NCBI GenBank assembly: GCA_017634255.1
Contig: JAGBNT010000046.1
Span: forward strand, 1-15,267
Length of the DNA: 15,267 nt
Direction: 5' to 3'
DNA from: Lachnospiraceae bacterium
Lineage (GTDB): Bacteria; Bacillota_A; Clostridia; Lachnospirales; Lachnospiraceae
Part shown: one piece after another, positions 7,892-15,267 of the stretch
How the letters are laid out: each line of letters begins with the position of its first letter
Numbering within the stretch: position 1 is the first letter of the stretch
Notes under the pieces: model-generated
Told to the model about the DNA's origin: nothing
The model's input: the letters and a program-made list of their open reading frames with translations, nothing else
The model's database searches: none
Position numbers and translations under genes: made by a program

Positions 7892-9373
7892 ATGCATATG
7901 TTCTATATTGGAGTTGACCTTGGAACTTCTGCAGTAAAGCTGCTTTTAATGGAGAGCAGCGGAAAAATCGAAAATATTGTATCAAAGGATTATCCCATTG
8001 AGTTTCCTCATCCCGGATGGTCGCAGCAAAATCCCGAAGATTGGTGGAAGGCTGTTAAGGAGGGAGTAAGGGAGCTTATAAAGGACGTCGACAAGGATAA
8101 GGTAGCGGGTATTTCGTTCGGCGGACAGATGCATGGACTCGTTGTTCTGGATAAAGATGATAAGGTTATCCGCCCTGCTATTTTGTGGAATGACGGCAGG
8201 ACCATCAAGGAGACAGAGTATTTAAATAATGTAATAGGAAAAGACAAACTGTCCCAGTACTGTGCCAATATAGCTTTTGCCGGCTTTACCGCCCCGAAGA
8301 TATTATGGATGAAGGAAAATGAGCCGGACAACTTCAAGCGTATCGAGAAGATAATGCTCCCGAAGGACTATATTGCATATATGATGACAGGGGTGCATTG
8401 TACAGATGTTTCAGATGCTTCGGGTATGCTTTTGTTCGACGTTAAGAATAAGAAGTGGTCAAAGGAAATGTGCGATATATGCGGCATTTCCGAGGACAGG
8501 CTGGCAAAGATATTCGAAAGCTATGAGACCGTAGGAACCTTAAAGCCGGAGGTTGCCGAGGAGCTGGGGCTTTCTGCGTCGGTGAAGGTCGCGGCGGGAG
8601 CCGGAGACAATGCGGCAGCAGCGGTTGGAACCGGAACGGTGGGAGATGGAATGTGCAATATCTCCCTTGGAACCTCGGGCACCATCTTTATATCCAGCAA
8701 CGATTTCCGTGTAGACCGTTTCAATTCGCTTCACGCTTTCGCCCATGCCGACGGGCATTACCATTTGATGGGATGCATGCTCTCAGCTGCCAGCTGTAAG
8801 AACTGGTTCTATGAGCACATCCTTGAATCCAAGGATTACAAGGGAATGGAGGGGGCTATAAAGGACGATATGCTGGGAAACAACAAGGTATATTTCCTGC
8901 CCTACCTCATGGGAGAGCGTTCGCCCCACAATAATCCCAACGCAAGGGGTATGTTTATCGGCATGAGCATGGATACCTCCAGGACGGATATGATACAGTC
9001 GGTAGTAGAGGGTGTTTCTTTCGGCATAAGGGATTCGTTTGAGGTGGCAAAGTCTCTGGGTATAAAGATCGACAGAACGAAGATCGTCGGAGGCGGATCG
9101 AAGGGAGAACTTCCCAAGAAGGTTATGGCAAACGTGCTCGGTATCAGCGTTGACGTTCCTGAAAACGAGCAGGGACCTTCCATGGGCGGAGCTATGCTGG
9201 CAGCGGTTGCCTGCGGAGAGTACAGCTCGGTTGAGGAAGCTGCATCAAAGATAGTAAAGATCTCTTCAACAGTAGAGCCTGATCCGGAGATAACAAAGCG
9301 CTACGAAGAGGCTTATAACAAATTCAAACAGATATATCCTACGGTAAAGGAGCTTTATAACACTTTACTGTAA
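7892..9373 (+). CDS. xylB: Xylulokinase
   Basis: The 493-residue protein is a full-length FGGY-family kinase that phosphorylates D-xylulose to xylulose 5-phosphate with ATP, feeding the pentose phosphate pathway. The N-terminus has the phosphate-binding strand YIGVDLGTSAVK (Asp9), followed by the xylulokinase-type GISFGGQMHG motif. The second domain has AGDNAAAAVGTG with the likely catalytic base Asp239, the adenosine-side LGTSGTIF, and GERSPHNNPNARG. The start is ambiguous: ATG at 7892 is 4 nt from AGGGGG (7882-7887), while the in-frame ATG at 7898 is 10 nt away and gives the more usual beginning MFYIGVDLG. It directly follows the sugar ABC ATPase and ends before a strong terminator, so it is the last gene of a xylose/xyloside-use operon. 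Xylose isomerase is not in the window. Confidence 0.95.
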   Translation: MHMFYIGVDLGTSAVKLLLMESSGKIENIVSKDYPIEFPHPGWSQQNPEDWWKAVKEGVRELIKDVDKDKVAGISFGGQMHGLVVLDKDDKVIRPAILWNDGRTIKETEYLNNVIGKDKLSQYCANIAFAGFTAPKILWMKENEPDNFKRIEKIMLPKDYIAYMMTGVHCTDVSDASGMLLFDVKNKKWSKEMCDICGISEDRLAKIFESYETVGTLKPEVAEELGLSASVKVAAGAGDNAAAAVGTGTVGDGMCNISLGTSGTIFISSNDFRVDRFNSLHAFAHADGHYHLMGCMLSAASCKNWFYEHILESKDYKGMEGAIKDDMLGNNKVYFLPYLMGERSPHNNPNARGMFIGMSMDTSRTDMIQSVVEGVSFGIRDSFEVAKSLGIKIDRTKIVGGGSKGELPKKVMANVLGISVDVPENEQGPSMGGAMLAAVACGEYSSVEEAASKIVKISSTVEPDPEITKRYEEAYNKFKQIYPTVKELYNTLL

Positions 9374-9417
9374 TCGCAGATCGTGCCGCACAGGCAAAGA
9401 ATTGAGTAAAACAATAT

Positions 9418-9460
9418 AAAACGAGCAGGGTTGTGAGCTCATCCGCCCTGCTCGTTTTCT
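9418..9460 (+). terminator. Rho-independent terminator after xylB
   Basis: ACGAGCAGGG (9421-9430) and CCCTGCTCGT (9446-9455) form a perfect 10-bp stem with a 15-nt loop, extendable by AAA/TTT at 9418-9420 and 9456-9458. A T-rich tail (TTTTCT) follows. It separates the msmK-xylB operon from the regulator promoter. The A-tract on the other side may let it work in both directions. Confidence 0.85.
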
Positions 9461-9468
9461 GACGGTCA

Positions 9469-9479
9469 CACTTGAAGTG
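9469..9479. promoter_or_regulatory. Small inverted repeat over the -35 region; possible operator
   Basis: CACTT (9469-9473) and AAGTG (9475-9479) are perfect inverted arms around a single G and cover the -35 hexamer of the predicted promoter for the CdaR-like gene. A protein bound here would block RNA polymerase, and autoregulation is one possibility. The arms are only 5 bp, so this is tentative. Confidence 0.3.
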
Positions 9480-9501
9480 CCATACCTGTAAATGCTATGA
9501 T
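9472..9501 (+). promoter_or_regulatory. Promoter for the five-gene run starting with the CdaR-like regulator
   Basis: TTGAAG (9472-9477) and TATGAT (9496-9501) are spaced by 18 bp, and the -10 is preceded by TGC, giving an extended -10. The core AAATGCTATGAT differs at one base from the element upstream of msmK (AAATGCTATAAT). Transcription would begin near 9508, about 20 nt before the start codon. Confidence 0.6.
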
Positions 9502-9529
9502 TACCGTAAGAATACGTTAGGGGGACGCT

Positions 9530-10615
9530 ATGATAACCGGAAAAACCATCCAGAAATGTATTGACGACCTTACCGGGATATCCGGAGTAGATATTGCGGT
9601 GGCGCAGGCTGACGGAAGTATAGTTGCAGGTACTATAAAAGAGGATATTTCTCCGGTAAGCATCCGCTCCTTCATTGACAGCGGAGCCGTTTCCAGCAGC
9701 ATTGCAGATAAATTTTATTTCAGACTGGAAAACGACGGCAGCCTTGCCTTTGTGATCATCAGCGCCGGAGATGTGGAAAAAAGCCGCATGATAGGAAGGA
9801 TAGCCTTAAGCGAACTATCCGCTCTTTTGGAGGCGTACAGCGAAAATCTGGATAAAAATTCATTTCTGCAAAATCTCCTTACGGACAATCTGCTCACGGT
9901 AGACATATATAACAGGTCGAGGCAGCTCCATATCAAGGAAAAGGCCGCGAGAGCCGCTTTTGTGATAGAGCCGGTAAAACACGGGGACGGCAGTGCTTCC
10001 GAAACCCTGAGGGTTTTGACCAGCCTCTTTGCAGCCAGCAGCGAAGACCTGATAACCTCTGTGGATAAAGACCAGGTCGTACTTATAAAGGAGCTTAATT
10101 CCGGAGACTGGCGCCAGGAGATAGACGAGACGGCAGGAATGTTGGTGGATATAATGGAAACCGAAGCAATGCTGAGTGTTCGTGTAGCTTCTGGAGGCAT
10201 TACCGAGGAAATCTCACAGATATCCCGTTCCTATAAAGAGGCCTGTCTTACCATAGCAGTGGGTAAGCTCTTTTATATGGACAAAAATATTTTCTCATAT
10301 GGCTCCCTGGGCATAGGCAGGCTCATATATCAGCTGCCTGTAAACCTGTGTGAAATGTTCCTGCATGAGATATTCGGAGAGGAGATACCGGATTCTCTGG
10401 ATGAGGAAACGCTCTCTACTATCAATACCTTTCTTGGAAATAACCTCAATGTCTCAGAGACCTCAAGAAAGCTCTATATTCACAGGAATACGCTGATGTA
10501 CAGGATAGAAAAGATTGAAAAGGCGACAGGTCTTGATATAAGGGAATTTGACGATGCCCTTACTCTCAAGATCGCTATAATGGTCTTAACATATTTGAAA
10601 ATGCGCAAAGGTTGA
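9530..10615 (+). CDS. CdaR/PucR-family transcriptional regulator (sugar diacid regulator type)
   Basis: The 361-residue protein has the CdaR architecture. An N-terminal sensor resembles the sugar-diacid recognition domain (about 1-130, including IAVAQADGSIVAGT). A middle GGDEF-like region follows (about 135-260), and a C-terminal PucR-type helix-turn-helix covers residues 307-340 (NVSETSRKLYIHRNTLMYRI). Members usually activate genes for sugar acid or related carbon source use; the ligand here is unknown. AGGGGG (9519-9524) lies 5 nt before the ATG. The gene follows the xylulokinase terminator and has its own promoter with an extended -10 like that of the msmK operon, so it may regulate the adjacent sugar genes; this is inference. 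Its stop is 9 nt before the radical SAM gene, whose ribosome site overlaps the stop. Confidence 0.85.
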   Translation: MITGKTIQKCIDDLTGISGVDIAVAQADGSIVAGTIKEDISPVSIRSFIDSGAVSSSIADKFYFRLENDGSLAFVIISAGDVEKSRMIGRIALSELSALLEAYSENLDKNSFLQNLLTDNLLTVDIYNRSRQLHIKEKAARAAFVIEPVKHGDGSASETLRVLTSLFAASSEDLITSVDKDQVVLIKELNSGDWRQEIDETAGMLVDIMETEAMLSVRVASGGITEEISQISRSYKEACLTIAVGKLFYMDKNIFSYGSLGIGRLIYQLPVNLCEMFLHEIFGEEIPDSLDEETLSTINTFLGNNLNVSETSRKLYIHRNTLMYRIEKIEKATGLDIREFDDALTLKIAIMVLTYLKMRKG

Positions 10616-10624
10616 GGAAAAATA

Positions 10625-11320
10625 TTGATAATAAGGGGCTTTAACAAAACTACATTATTGGATTTCCCCGGGAAAGTGGCGTCCACTGTGTTTACGGGGG
10701 GCTGTAACTTTAAATGCGTGTTCTGCCAGAATGCCGGGCTGGTATTAGCTCCTGACAAAGAGCCTGAAATTCCTGAGGAGGAGATATTTGAATACATCCA
10801 TAAACGAAAGGGTATACTGGAGGGCATCTGTATTACAGGTGGAGAACCAACCCTGGAGCCCGGGCTCATTCCGTTTATGGAGCGAGTGAAAAAAACCGGC
10901 ATAGCCGTCAAGCTGGACACCAACGGATACAGACCGGAAATCCTAAGAGAGATCATGGATAAGCGGCTCGCGGACATGTTTGCCATGGATATAAAATCCG
11001 ATAAAGAAGGCTACGCAAAAATAGCAGGGATGACGGATTTAGATATATCACGCATTGAGCTTTCGGCAAAGCTCATCATGCAAAGCGGTGTGGATTATGA
11101 ATTTCGAACCACGGCAGTCAAGGGGTATTTCGATGAAGCTGCTGCAAAAAATATTTCCCAATGGCTCAGCGGAGCAGGAAAATACTATATACAGAGGTTT
11201 AAAGACGGGGACAATGTACTGAAAAGCGGTCTGTCTGCACCGGATATAGATACACTTAAGCGGTGCAGGGATATTCTGTCTGAAACGATTGAAAAGGTGG
11301 AGCTTCGCGGTGTTGACTGA
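10625..11320 (+). CDS. nrdG: Anaerobic ribonucleotide reductase activating protein (radical SAM, NrdG2-like)
   Basis: The 231-residue protein is a short radical SAM enzyme. The cluster motif CNFKCVFC (Cys27, Cys31, Cys34; CxxxCxxC) binds a 4Fe-4S cluster that cleaves S-adenosylmethionine, and ITGGEPTLEP supplies the usual Gly-rich SAM-binding stretch. The N-terminus, including LLDFPGKVASTVFTGGCN, matches the family annotated as activators of the oxygen-sensitive class III ribonucleotide reductase (glycyl radical). An activase for another glycyl radical enzyme is the alternative, because no nrdD or pflB lies in the window. The start is TTG, supported by TGAGGA (10613-10618), which overlaps the stop of the regulator gene; no ATG fits the conserved N-terminus. 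Its end overlaps the start of tadA by 11 nt, suggesting coupled translation. Confidence 0.85.
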   Translation: MIIRGFNKTTLLDFPGKVASTVFTGGCNFKCVFCQNAGLVLAPDKEPEIPEEEIFEYIHKRKGILEGICITGGEPTLEPGLIPFMERVKKTGIAVKLDTNGYRPEILREIMDKRLADMFAMDIKSDKEGYAKIAGMTDLDISRIELSAKLIMQSGVDYEFRTTAVKGYFDEAAAKNISQWLSGAGKYYIQRFKDGDNVLKSGLSAPDIDTLKRCRDILSETIEKVELRGVD

Positions 11321-11822
11321 GGACGAAAGATACATGAAAGAGGCTCTGAAACAGGCGCGGAAAGCTTATAAGATGGGGGAGTCTCCGATAGGCTGTGTCA
11401 TTGTTTATGAAGGCAGGATAATAGGCCGGGGATATAACAGGCGGAATACCGATAAAAGCACCCTTGCTCATGCGGAGCTCTTCGCCATAAGGAAGGCCGC
11501 CAGGGTCATGGGGGACTGGAGGCTCGAGGACTGTACCATCTATATTACATTGGAGCCCTGTCCGATGTGTGCGGGCGCCATAGTACAGTCACGTATCAAG
11601 CGCTGCGTCATTGGAGCAATGTCTCCGAAGTCCGGATGTGCGGGTTCGATCTTAAATATCCTGGATGAGAGCAGGTTTAACCATCAGGTCGAAACGCTAA
11701 GCGGGGTTCTTGGCGAGGAATGTCAGCAGCTTTTAAGCAGCTTTTTTAAGGAGCTAAGGGTCAGGATCAAGTCAGAAAAAGAAGCAGAGGAGCCGGAGAG
11801 CCGGTCGGATTTGGGAGTATGA
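11310..11822 (+). CDS. tadA: tRNA-specific adenosine deaminase
   Basis: TadA deaminates adenosine 34 to inosine in the anticodon wobble position of tRNA-Arg(ACG) and is normally essential. The protein has the zinc and catalytic signature HAE (His54, Glu56 from the start used here) and PCPMC (Cys84, Cys87), the substrate-side stretch ESPIGCVIV, and the family C-terminal helix with FF(K/R). It ends in a charged tail (KSEKEAEEPESRSDLGV) beyond the conserved core. The start chosen is GTG 11310, giving MLTEDERYMKEAL, because GGAG (11299-11302) sits 7 nt upstream; an upstream TTG at 11289 would add residues not usual for TadA, and TTG 11313 is a close alternative. It overlaps the end of the radical SAM gene by 11 nt and stops 3 nt before the FkbH-like gene. 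Confidence 0.93.
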   Translation: MLTEDERYMKEALKQARKAYKMGESPIGCVIVYEGRIIGRGYNRRNTDKSTLAHAELFAIRKAARVMGDWRLEDCTIYITLEPCPMCAGAIVQSRIKRCVIGAMSPKSGCAGSILNILDESRFNHQVETLSGVLGEECQQLLSSFFKELRVRIKSEKEAEEPESRSDLGV

Positions 11823-11825
11823 TGC

Positions 11826-13601
11826 ATGGAAAGTTTAAGAAATAAACCGGTAACGGAGCTTTTAAAAAGGGCAAAAAAGCTAAGGAAGGATCCAGGATCA
11901 AGCCTTGCGGGAAGCAAAGGAAAGAAGCTTAAGGTAGCTCTTTTGTCCTCGTATTCAATACAGCACTTTGCCCTTATATTAAATCTCTTCCTGGACAATG
12001 CCGGGATCTCAGCCGAGATATTCGAGGGGGAATATGGCGGCATCAACATGGCTGTGCTCGACGAGGGCTCTGAGCTTTACAGCTTTAAGCCGGATATCGT
12101 GCTCCTGCTGATGCGTTATACCGACATTCAATATTCTGAAAACTGCGTAAAGGAAACCGTGGACTATCTTAAAAATCTGTGGACTCACCTGGATGCCATA
12201 AACGGTGTAACGATATTGCAGAGCAATTTTGCCCTTCCTCTCACAAGACCCTTCGGGCAGCTGGAGGCTGCCTACGGGAACTCTTATCTTTCATCCATGA
12301 GACGGATAAACTTGGAGCTTACAGAGTGCCATCCATCCAATGTCCATATCGTCGATATGGAATACCTCTCCTCCTTCGTCGGGAAGGAAAGGTGGTTTGA
12401 CGAGGGCTCCTACTTCCTTACGAAGCAGGGCTTTGCCATGGACTGGTTCGGTCTCGCCGCCGACGATATTACCCGGATGCTCTATGCGCTGACCGTCCAT
12501 ACGAATAAATGTCTTGTGCTGGATCTCGACAATACGCTTTGGGGCGGAGTTGTAGGAGACGATGGAGCCCTTGGCATTAACGTTGATCCCAATGAGGCTC
12601 TAGGAGAAGCATACAGGGCTTTCCAAAATTACGTTCTGATGCTTAAAAATCGCGGGGTCATCCTTGCTGTTAATTCCAAAAACGATGAAGAGGTCGCAAA
12701 AGAGCCATTTTTAAAAAATCCGGACATGCTGCTTAAGCTCGATGATATAGCCTGTTTTGTGGCAAACTGGGAGGATAAGGCTTCCAATATGAAAAGGATC
12801 GCTGATGCGTTAAATATCGGGATCGACAGCCTGGTCTTCTTCGACGACAACCCTGCAGAAAGAGAGATAATACGGCAGTTCTGCCCGGAGGTAACGGTTA
12901 TAGATGTGCCGGAGGAGCCGGAAAAATATATCCGCGCCCTCGATGAGGCAGCGCCCTTTGAATGGGCGGAGATAACCGAGGAAGACAGGAAAAGAGCGGA
13001 TTCCTATTCAGCTAATAATAAACGCGAGGCTCTCCAGAGCAGCTTTGTAGACTATAACGAGTACCTCAAGGCGCTGGAAATGGAAGGGGAATGTGGCTTT
13101 GTGGGCGATGCCGAAAAGGACAGGTTTGCCCAGCTTATCAATAAATCCAATCAGTTCAACCTCCGCACTATGAGATACACCGGTGCAGAGATAGCGGAGC
13201 TCATGAATGATGATAATACACGCTGCATCTATGTGACCCTAAAGGATAAATTCACGGGCTACGGAATAATATCGTGCATCATCCTTAAGCTGGTTCAGGA
13301 CAGTGAAATATCCGATGAGAAGGTCTGCTTTATCGATACCTGGTGCATGTCCTGCCGCGTATTAAAGAGAGGCGTTGAGGATATGGCGCTTAAATTTGTC
13401 GTGGAGACTGCCAGGGAGATGGGGGCGAAGCTCCTTGCAGGAGAATACATACCCTCTGCGAAAAATTCCATGGTCAAAGATCTGCTTAAGGACTTCGGCT
13501 TTACAAGGCTTGATAACAAGGACAGGCAGCTCTACACCTATGAGCTTAAGCATGATCCGGACAAGCAATTCTATATAAAAGGAGGACACTATGAGAAATA
13601 A
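11826..13601 (+). CDS. FkbH-like HAD-superfamily phosphatase/acyltransferase
   Basis: The 591-residue protein has three parts: an N-terminal SGNH-hydrolase-like region (about 30-220, VALLSSYSIQHFAL), a HAD-IIIC phosphatase domain beginning VLDLDNTLWGG (Asp233, Asp235) with VNSKND and FFDDNPAER (Asp340/Asp341), and a C-terminal GNAT-like region (about 420-585) with NKSNQFNLRTMRY (439-451) and IDTWCMSCRVLKRGVE. In FkbH of polyketide pathways this type of enzyme takes 1,3-bisphosphoglycerate, removes a phosphate and loads glyceryl onto an acyl carrier protein. No carrier protein, polyketide or peptide synthase is in the window, so the acceptor is unknown; modification of a surface polymer or of a carrier encoded elsewhere is possible. 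GGGAG (11813-11817) is 8 nt before the ATG. The 3' end overlaps the next gene by 11 nt. Confidence 0.85.
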   Translation: MESLRNKPVTELLKRAKKLRKDPGSSLAGSKGKKLKVALLSSYSIQHFALILNLFLDNAGISAEIFEGEYGGINMAVLDEGSELYSFKPDIVLLLMRYTDIQYSENCVKETVDYLKNLWTHLDAINGVTILQSNFALPLTRPFGQLEAAYGNSYLSSMRRINLELTECHPSNVHIVDMEYLSSFVGKERWFDEGSYFLTKQGFAMDWFGLAADDITRMLYALTVHTNKCLVLDLDNTLWGGVVGDDGALGINVDPNEALGEAYRAFQNYVLMLKNRGVILAVNSKNDEEVAKEPFLKNPDMLLKLDDIACFVANWEDKASNMKRIADALNIGIDSLVFFDDNPAEREIIRQFCPEVTVIDVPEEPEKYIRALDEAAPFEWAEITEEDRKRADSYSANNKREALQSSFVDYNEYLKALEMEGECGFVGDAEKDRFAQLINKSNQFNLRTMRYTGAEIAELMNDDNTRCIYVTLKDKFTGYGIISCIILKLVQDSEISDEKVCFIDTWCMSCRVLKRGVEDMALKFVVETAREMGAKLLAGEYIPSAKNSMVKDLLKDFGFTRLDNKDRQLYTYELKHDPDKQFYIKGGHYEK

Positions 13602-15075
13602 ACTGTTTAAAAAGATCTGTGCCGCTGCTATTGCGGTCTGCATGCTGATGCTTTCCGGCGGCTGTACCTATGAGGATGCGGCGAATCTCGGATTATCGGA
13701 AGCGGATATCGCGGAGCTTACAAAAAGCATTCCGGGCCTTGAAAGCCTTGAGGGTGTGGAAACCGGAGAGGCTGCGGTCTCAAATGCGGAGAATTTATCT
13801 GAAAATGTCTCTTCCGAAGACTCAGCAGAGCAGCCAGCCGAGCTTCGCAGCTCTTTGTCACATGAGGGTTACTCTTTGGAGCAGGTTGTGGTTTTAAGCC
13901 GCCACAATATCCGCTCCCCTCTTAGCGGCGGCGATTCTCTGCTGGGAACCATAACCCCTCACGAATGGTTTAACTGGTCTTCCAATGCCAGTGAGCTTTC
14001 CCTTAGGGGAGGAGTCCTTGAAACCACTATGGGTCAGTATTTTAAGAAGTGGCTTGAAAGCGAAGGTCTCTTTCCTCAAAATTACAGACCCTCAAACGGA
14101 GCTGTCCGGTTTTATGCAAATGCCAAGCAGCGTACTATCGCCACCTCCGAATACTTCTCGGCAGGACTGCTGCCGACTGCCAATGCTCCAGTAGAGTATC
14201 ATACGGAATTTGATACCATGGACCCGGTCTTCAATCCTCAGCTTACCTTTATGTCGGATGCATATGACAGCGACATCCGGGATCAGGTAAATGAACTTTT
14301 CTCCAAAGAGGTACTCGGGCTTGAAGATAATTACGCTCTTTTGACCGAGGTAACTGATATGAAGGACTCGGCAGCATATAAAGACAAAACAGTGGGTGAT
14401 CTTAAGACGGATGATACGGAGCTTGTGCTGGAGGCGGGCTCGGAGCCTGCTATGAAGGGCTCGCTTAAGACAGCCTGCTCAATAAGCGATGCACTTGTCC
14501 TTCAATATTATGAAGAGAGCGACCCGGTAAAGGCAGCTTTCGGACATGAACTCACTCCTGAGCAGTGGGATATGATAAGCGAGATAAAGGACGTATACGT
14601 CGATGTGCTTTTTACGTCACCCCTGACTGCATACAATGTGGCTCATCCGCTTCTGGAAGAGATTCTTTCCGAAATGAGTGTAAATTACAGGGACTTTACC
14701 TTCCTTTGCGGTCATGATTCTAATGTGGGAAGTGTGCTGGCTGCTCTGCAGGCTGAGGACTACTCCCTGCCGTATACCATTGAAAAAAAGACTCCTATAG
14801 GCTGCAAGCTCGTTTTCGGAAAATGGCGTGGAAAAGATGGCAAAGAATATATGTCGATTGATATGATCTACCAGACTACTGATCAGCTTCGAGGGCTTAC
14901 TCTTTTAGATATGGATAATCCTCCTGCCATATATCCGATATCTCTGGAGGGACTTGAGAAAAACGCCGACGGGCTCTATAACCTTGAGGACGTGCAAGAC
15001 AGATTTACGGAAGCTATTAACGTTTATAACGCTATAGTGCAGCTCTATGCACAGGAGGAAGAAAAGGCGGCATAA
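13591..15075 (+). CDS. Histidine acid phosphatase-family lipoprotein (phytase/glucose-1-phosphatase-like)
   Basis: The 494-residue protein begins with a lipoprotein signal peptide: basic MRNKLFKK, a hydrophobic stretch, then LSGGC with the likely lipidated Cys25 (Ser at -3 is not the most common lipobox residue). A low-complexity linker (about 45-85) probably spans the wall. The catalytic domain has the histidine acid phosphatase motif as RHNIRSP (104-110, usual form RHGxRxP, so Gly is Asn here) and the distal LCGHDSN (His375, Asp376). The family releases phosphate from phosphomonoesters such as inositol phosphates or sugar phosphates at the cell surface; the substrate here is not predictable. 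AAGGAGGA (13579-13586) precedes the ATG, which lies inside the end of the FkbH-like gene (11-nt overlap). No intrinsic terminator is seen right after the stop. Confidence 0.88.
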   Translation: MRNKLFKKICAAAIAVCMLMLSGGCTYEDAANLGLSEADIAELTKSIPGLESLEGVETGEAAVSNAENLSENVSSEDSAEQPAELRSSLSHEGYSLEQVVVLSRHNIRSPLSGGDSLLGTITPHEWFNWSSNASELSLRGGVLETTMGQYFKKWLESEGLFPQNYRPSNGAVRFYANAKQRTIATSEYFSAGLLPTANAPVEYHTEFDTMDPVFNPQLTFMSDAYDSDIRDQVNELFSKEVLGLEDNYALLTEVTDMKDSAAYKDKTVGDLKTDDTELVLEAGSEPAMKGSLKTACSISDALVLQYYEESDPVKAAFGHELTPEQWDMISEIKDVYVDVLFTSPLTAYNVAHPLLEEILSEMSVNYRDFTFLCGHDSNVGSVLAALQAEDYSLPYTIEKKTPIGCKLVFGKWRGKDGKEYMSIDMIYQTTDQLRGLTLLDMDNPPAIYPISLEGLEKNADGLYNLEDVQDRFTEAINVYNAIVQLYAQEEEKAA

Positions 15076-15093
15076 TAGTGAAACGCTGTACTG

Positions 15094-15131
15094 GTGTACT
15101 GACAAATTCATAATTGAACACGTCAGTACAC
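15094..15131. repeat. Inverted repeat downstream of the phosphatase gene
   Basis: GTGTACTGAC (15094-15103) and GTCAGTACAC (15122-15131) are a perfect 10-bp inverted repeat with an 18-nt spacer. No T-run follows directly; the nearest is at about 15183-15190, so it is not a textbook terminator. The arms also echo a neighbouring GTACTG at 15088-15093, and AATTGAACA recurs at 15112-15120 and 15161-15169. The remaining tail to 15267 shows no gene. Confidence 0.5.
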
Positions 15132-15267
15132 TGATATGTAATGACCTTTGTCAAGAGGTAAATTGAACAAAAATCACCACAATATTTTTATTTGTATCTG
15201 AAAGCATCTGGGTAGAGCTACGGATTATCAGTTTCCGGCATTGGCCACTCTGATATACGTGGATTCG

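Noticed and set aside
11289..11309. Upstream TTG start for tadA adding seven residues.
   Set aside because: The ribosome site GGAG (11299-11302) lies downstream of this TTG and is well placed for GTG 11310, which gives the usual TadA N-terminus.
15195..15267. Possible tRNA running off the right edge: GGGTAGAGC resembles a D-arm and the final GTGGATTCG resembles a T-arm.
   Set aside because: The D-stem is only about 3 bp, the conserved T8 is missing, no 5-bp/7-nt anticodon arm fits between the two, and the 3' half is outside the window.
1..15267. Complete contractile injection system, CRISPR array, or insertion sequence.
   Set aside because: No sheath, tube or baseplate genes, no regularly spaced direct repeats, and no transposase were found in the window.

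Overview
The window looks like a piece of chromosome from an anaerobic, carbohydrate-fermenting member of the Clostridia, most likely a Lachnospiraceae-type gut or rumen bacterium. This is inferred from gene content (alpha-acetolactate decarboxylase, a shared sugar ABC ATPase next to xylulokinase, a CdaR/PucR-type regulator, an NrdG-like radical SAM activase), strong AGGAGG-type ribosome binding sites and frequent GTG/TTG starts. Genus cannot be fixed from the sequence. All ten convincing genes are on the + strand; the long minus-strand reading frames are shadows.

Layout. Bases 1-181 hold four consecutive perfect hairpins ahead of a GTG-started acetolactate decarboxylase (182-913). A near-consensus sigma-A promoter (926-954) then opens a three-gene unit: a small GNAT acetyltransferase (995-1510), a 960-residue protein with a long charged disordered N-terminus and a His...Cys permuted papain-like domain (1545-4427), and a 732-residue AAA+ ATPase (4437-6635) that resembles the ATPases of extracellular contractile injection systems (Afp15/Pvc15 type). 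No sheath, tube or baseplate gene is in the window, so this looks like an orphan ATPase plus putative peptidase/effector module. It is the most unusual part of the window.

Bases 6636-9460 hold a sugar-utilisation operon: an extended -10 promoter and an inverted repeat near the expected start site, an MsmK/UgpC-type ABC ATPase without its own permease or binding protein, xylulokinase, and a clear intrinsic terminator (9418-9460).

A second promoter (9472-9501) begins a tightly packed five-gene run: a CdaR/PucR-family regulator, an NrdG-like radical SAM activase, tRNA adenosine deaminase TadA, an FkbH-like HAD phosphatase/acyltransferase, and a secreted histidine acid phosphatase lipoprotein. 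Gaps are 9 nt or less and two gene pairs overlap by 11 nt, so co-transcription and translational coupling are likely although the functions look unrelated. The last 190 bases are non-coding as far as can be seen and hold an inverted repeat.
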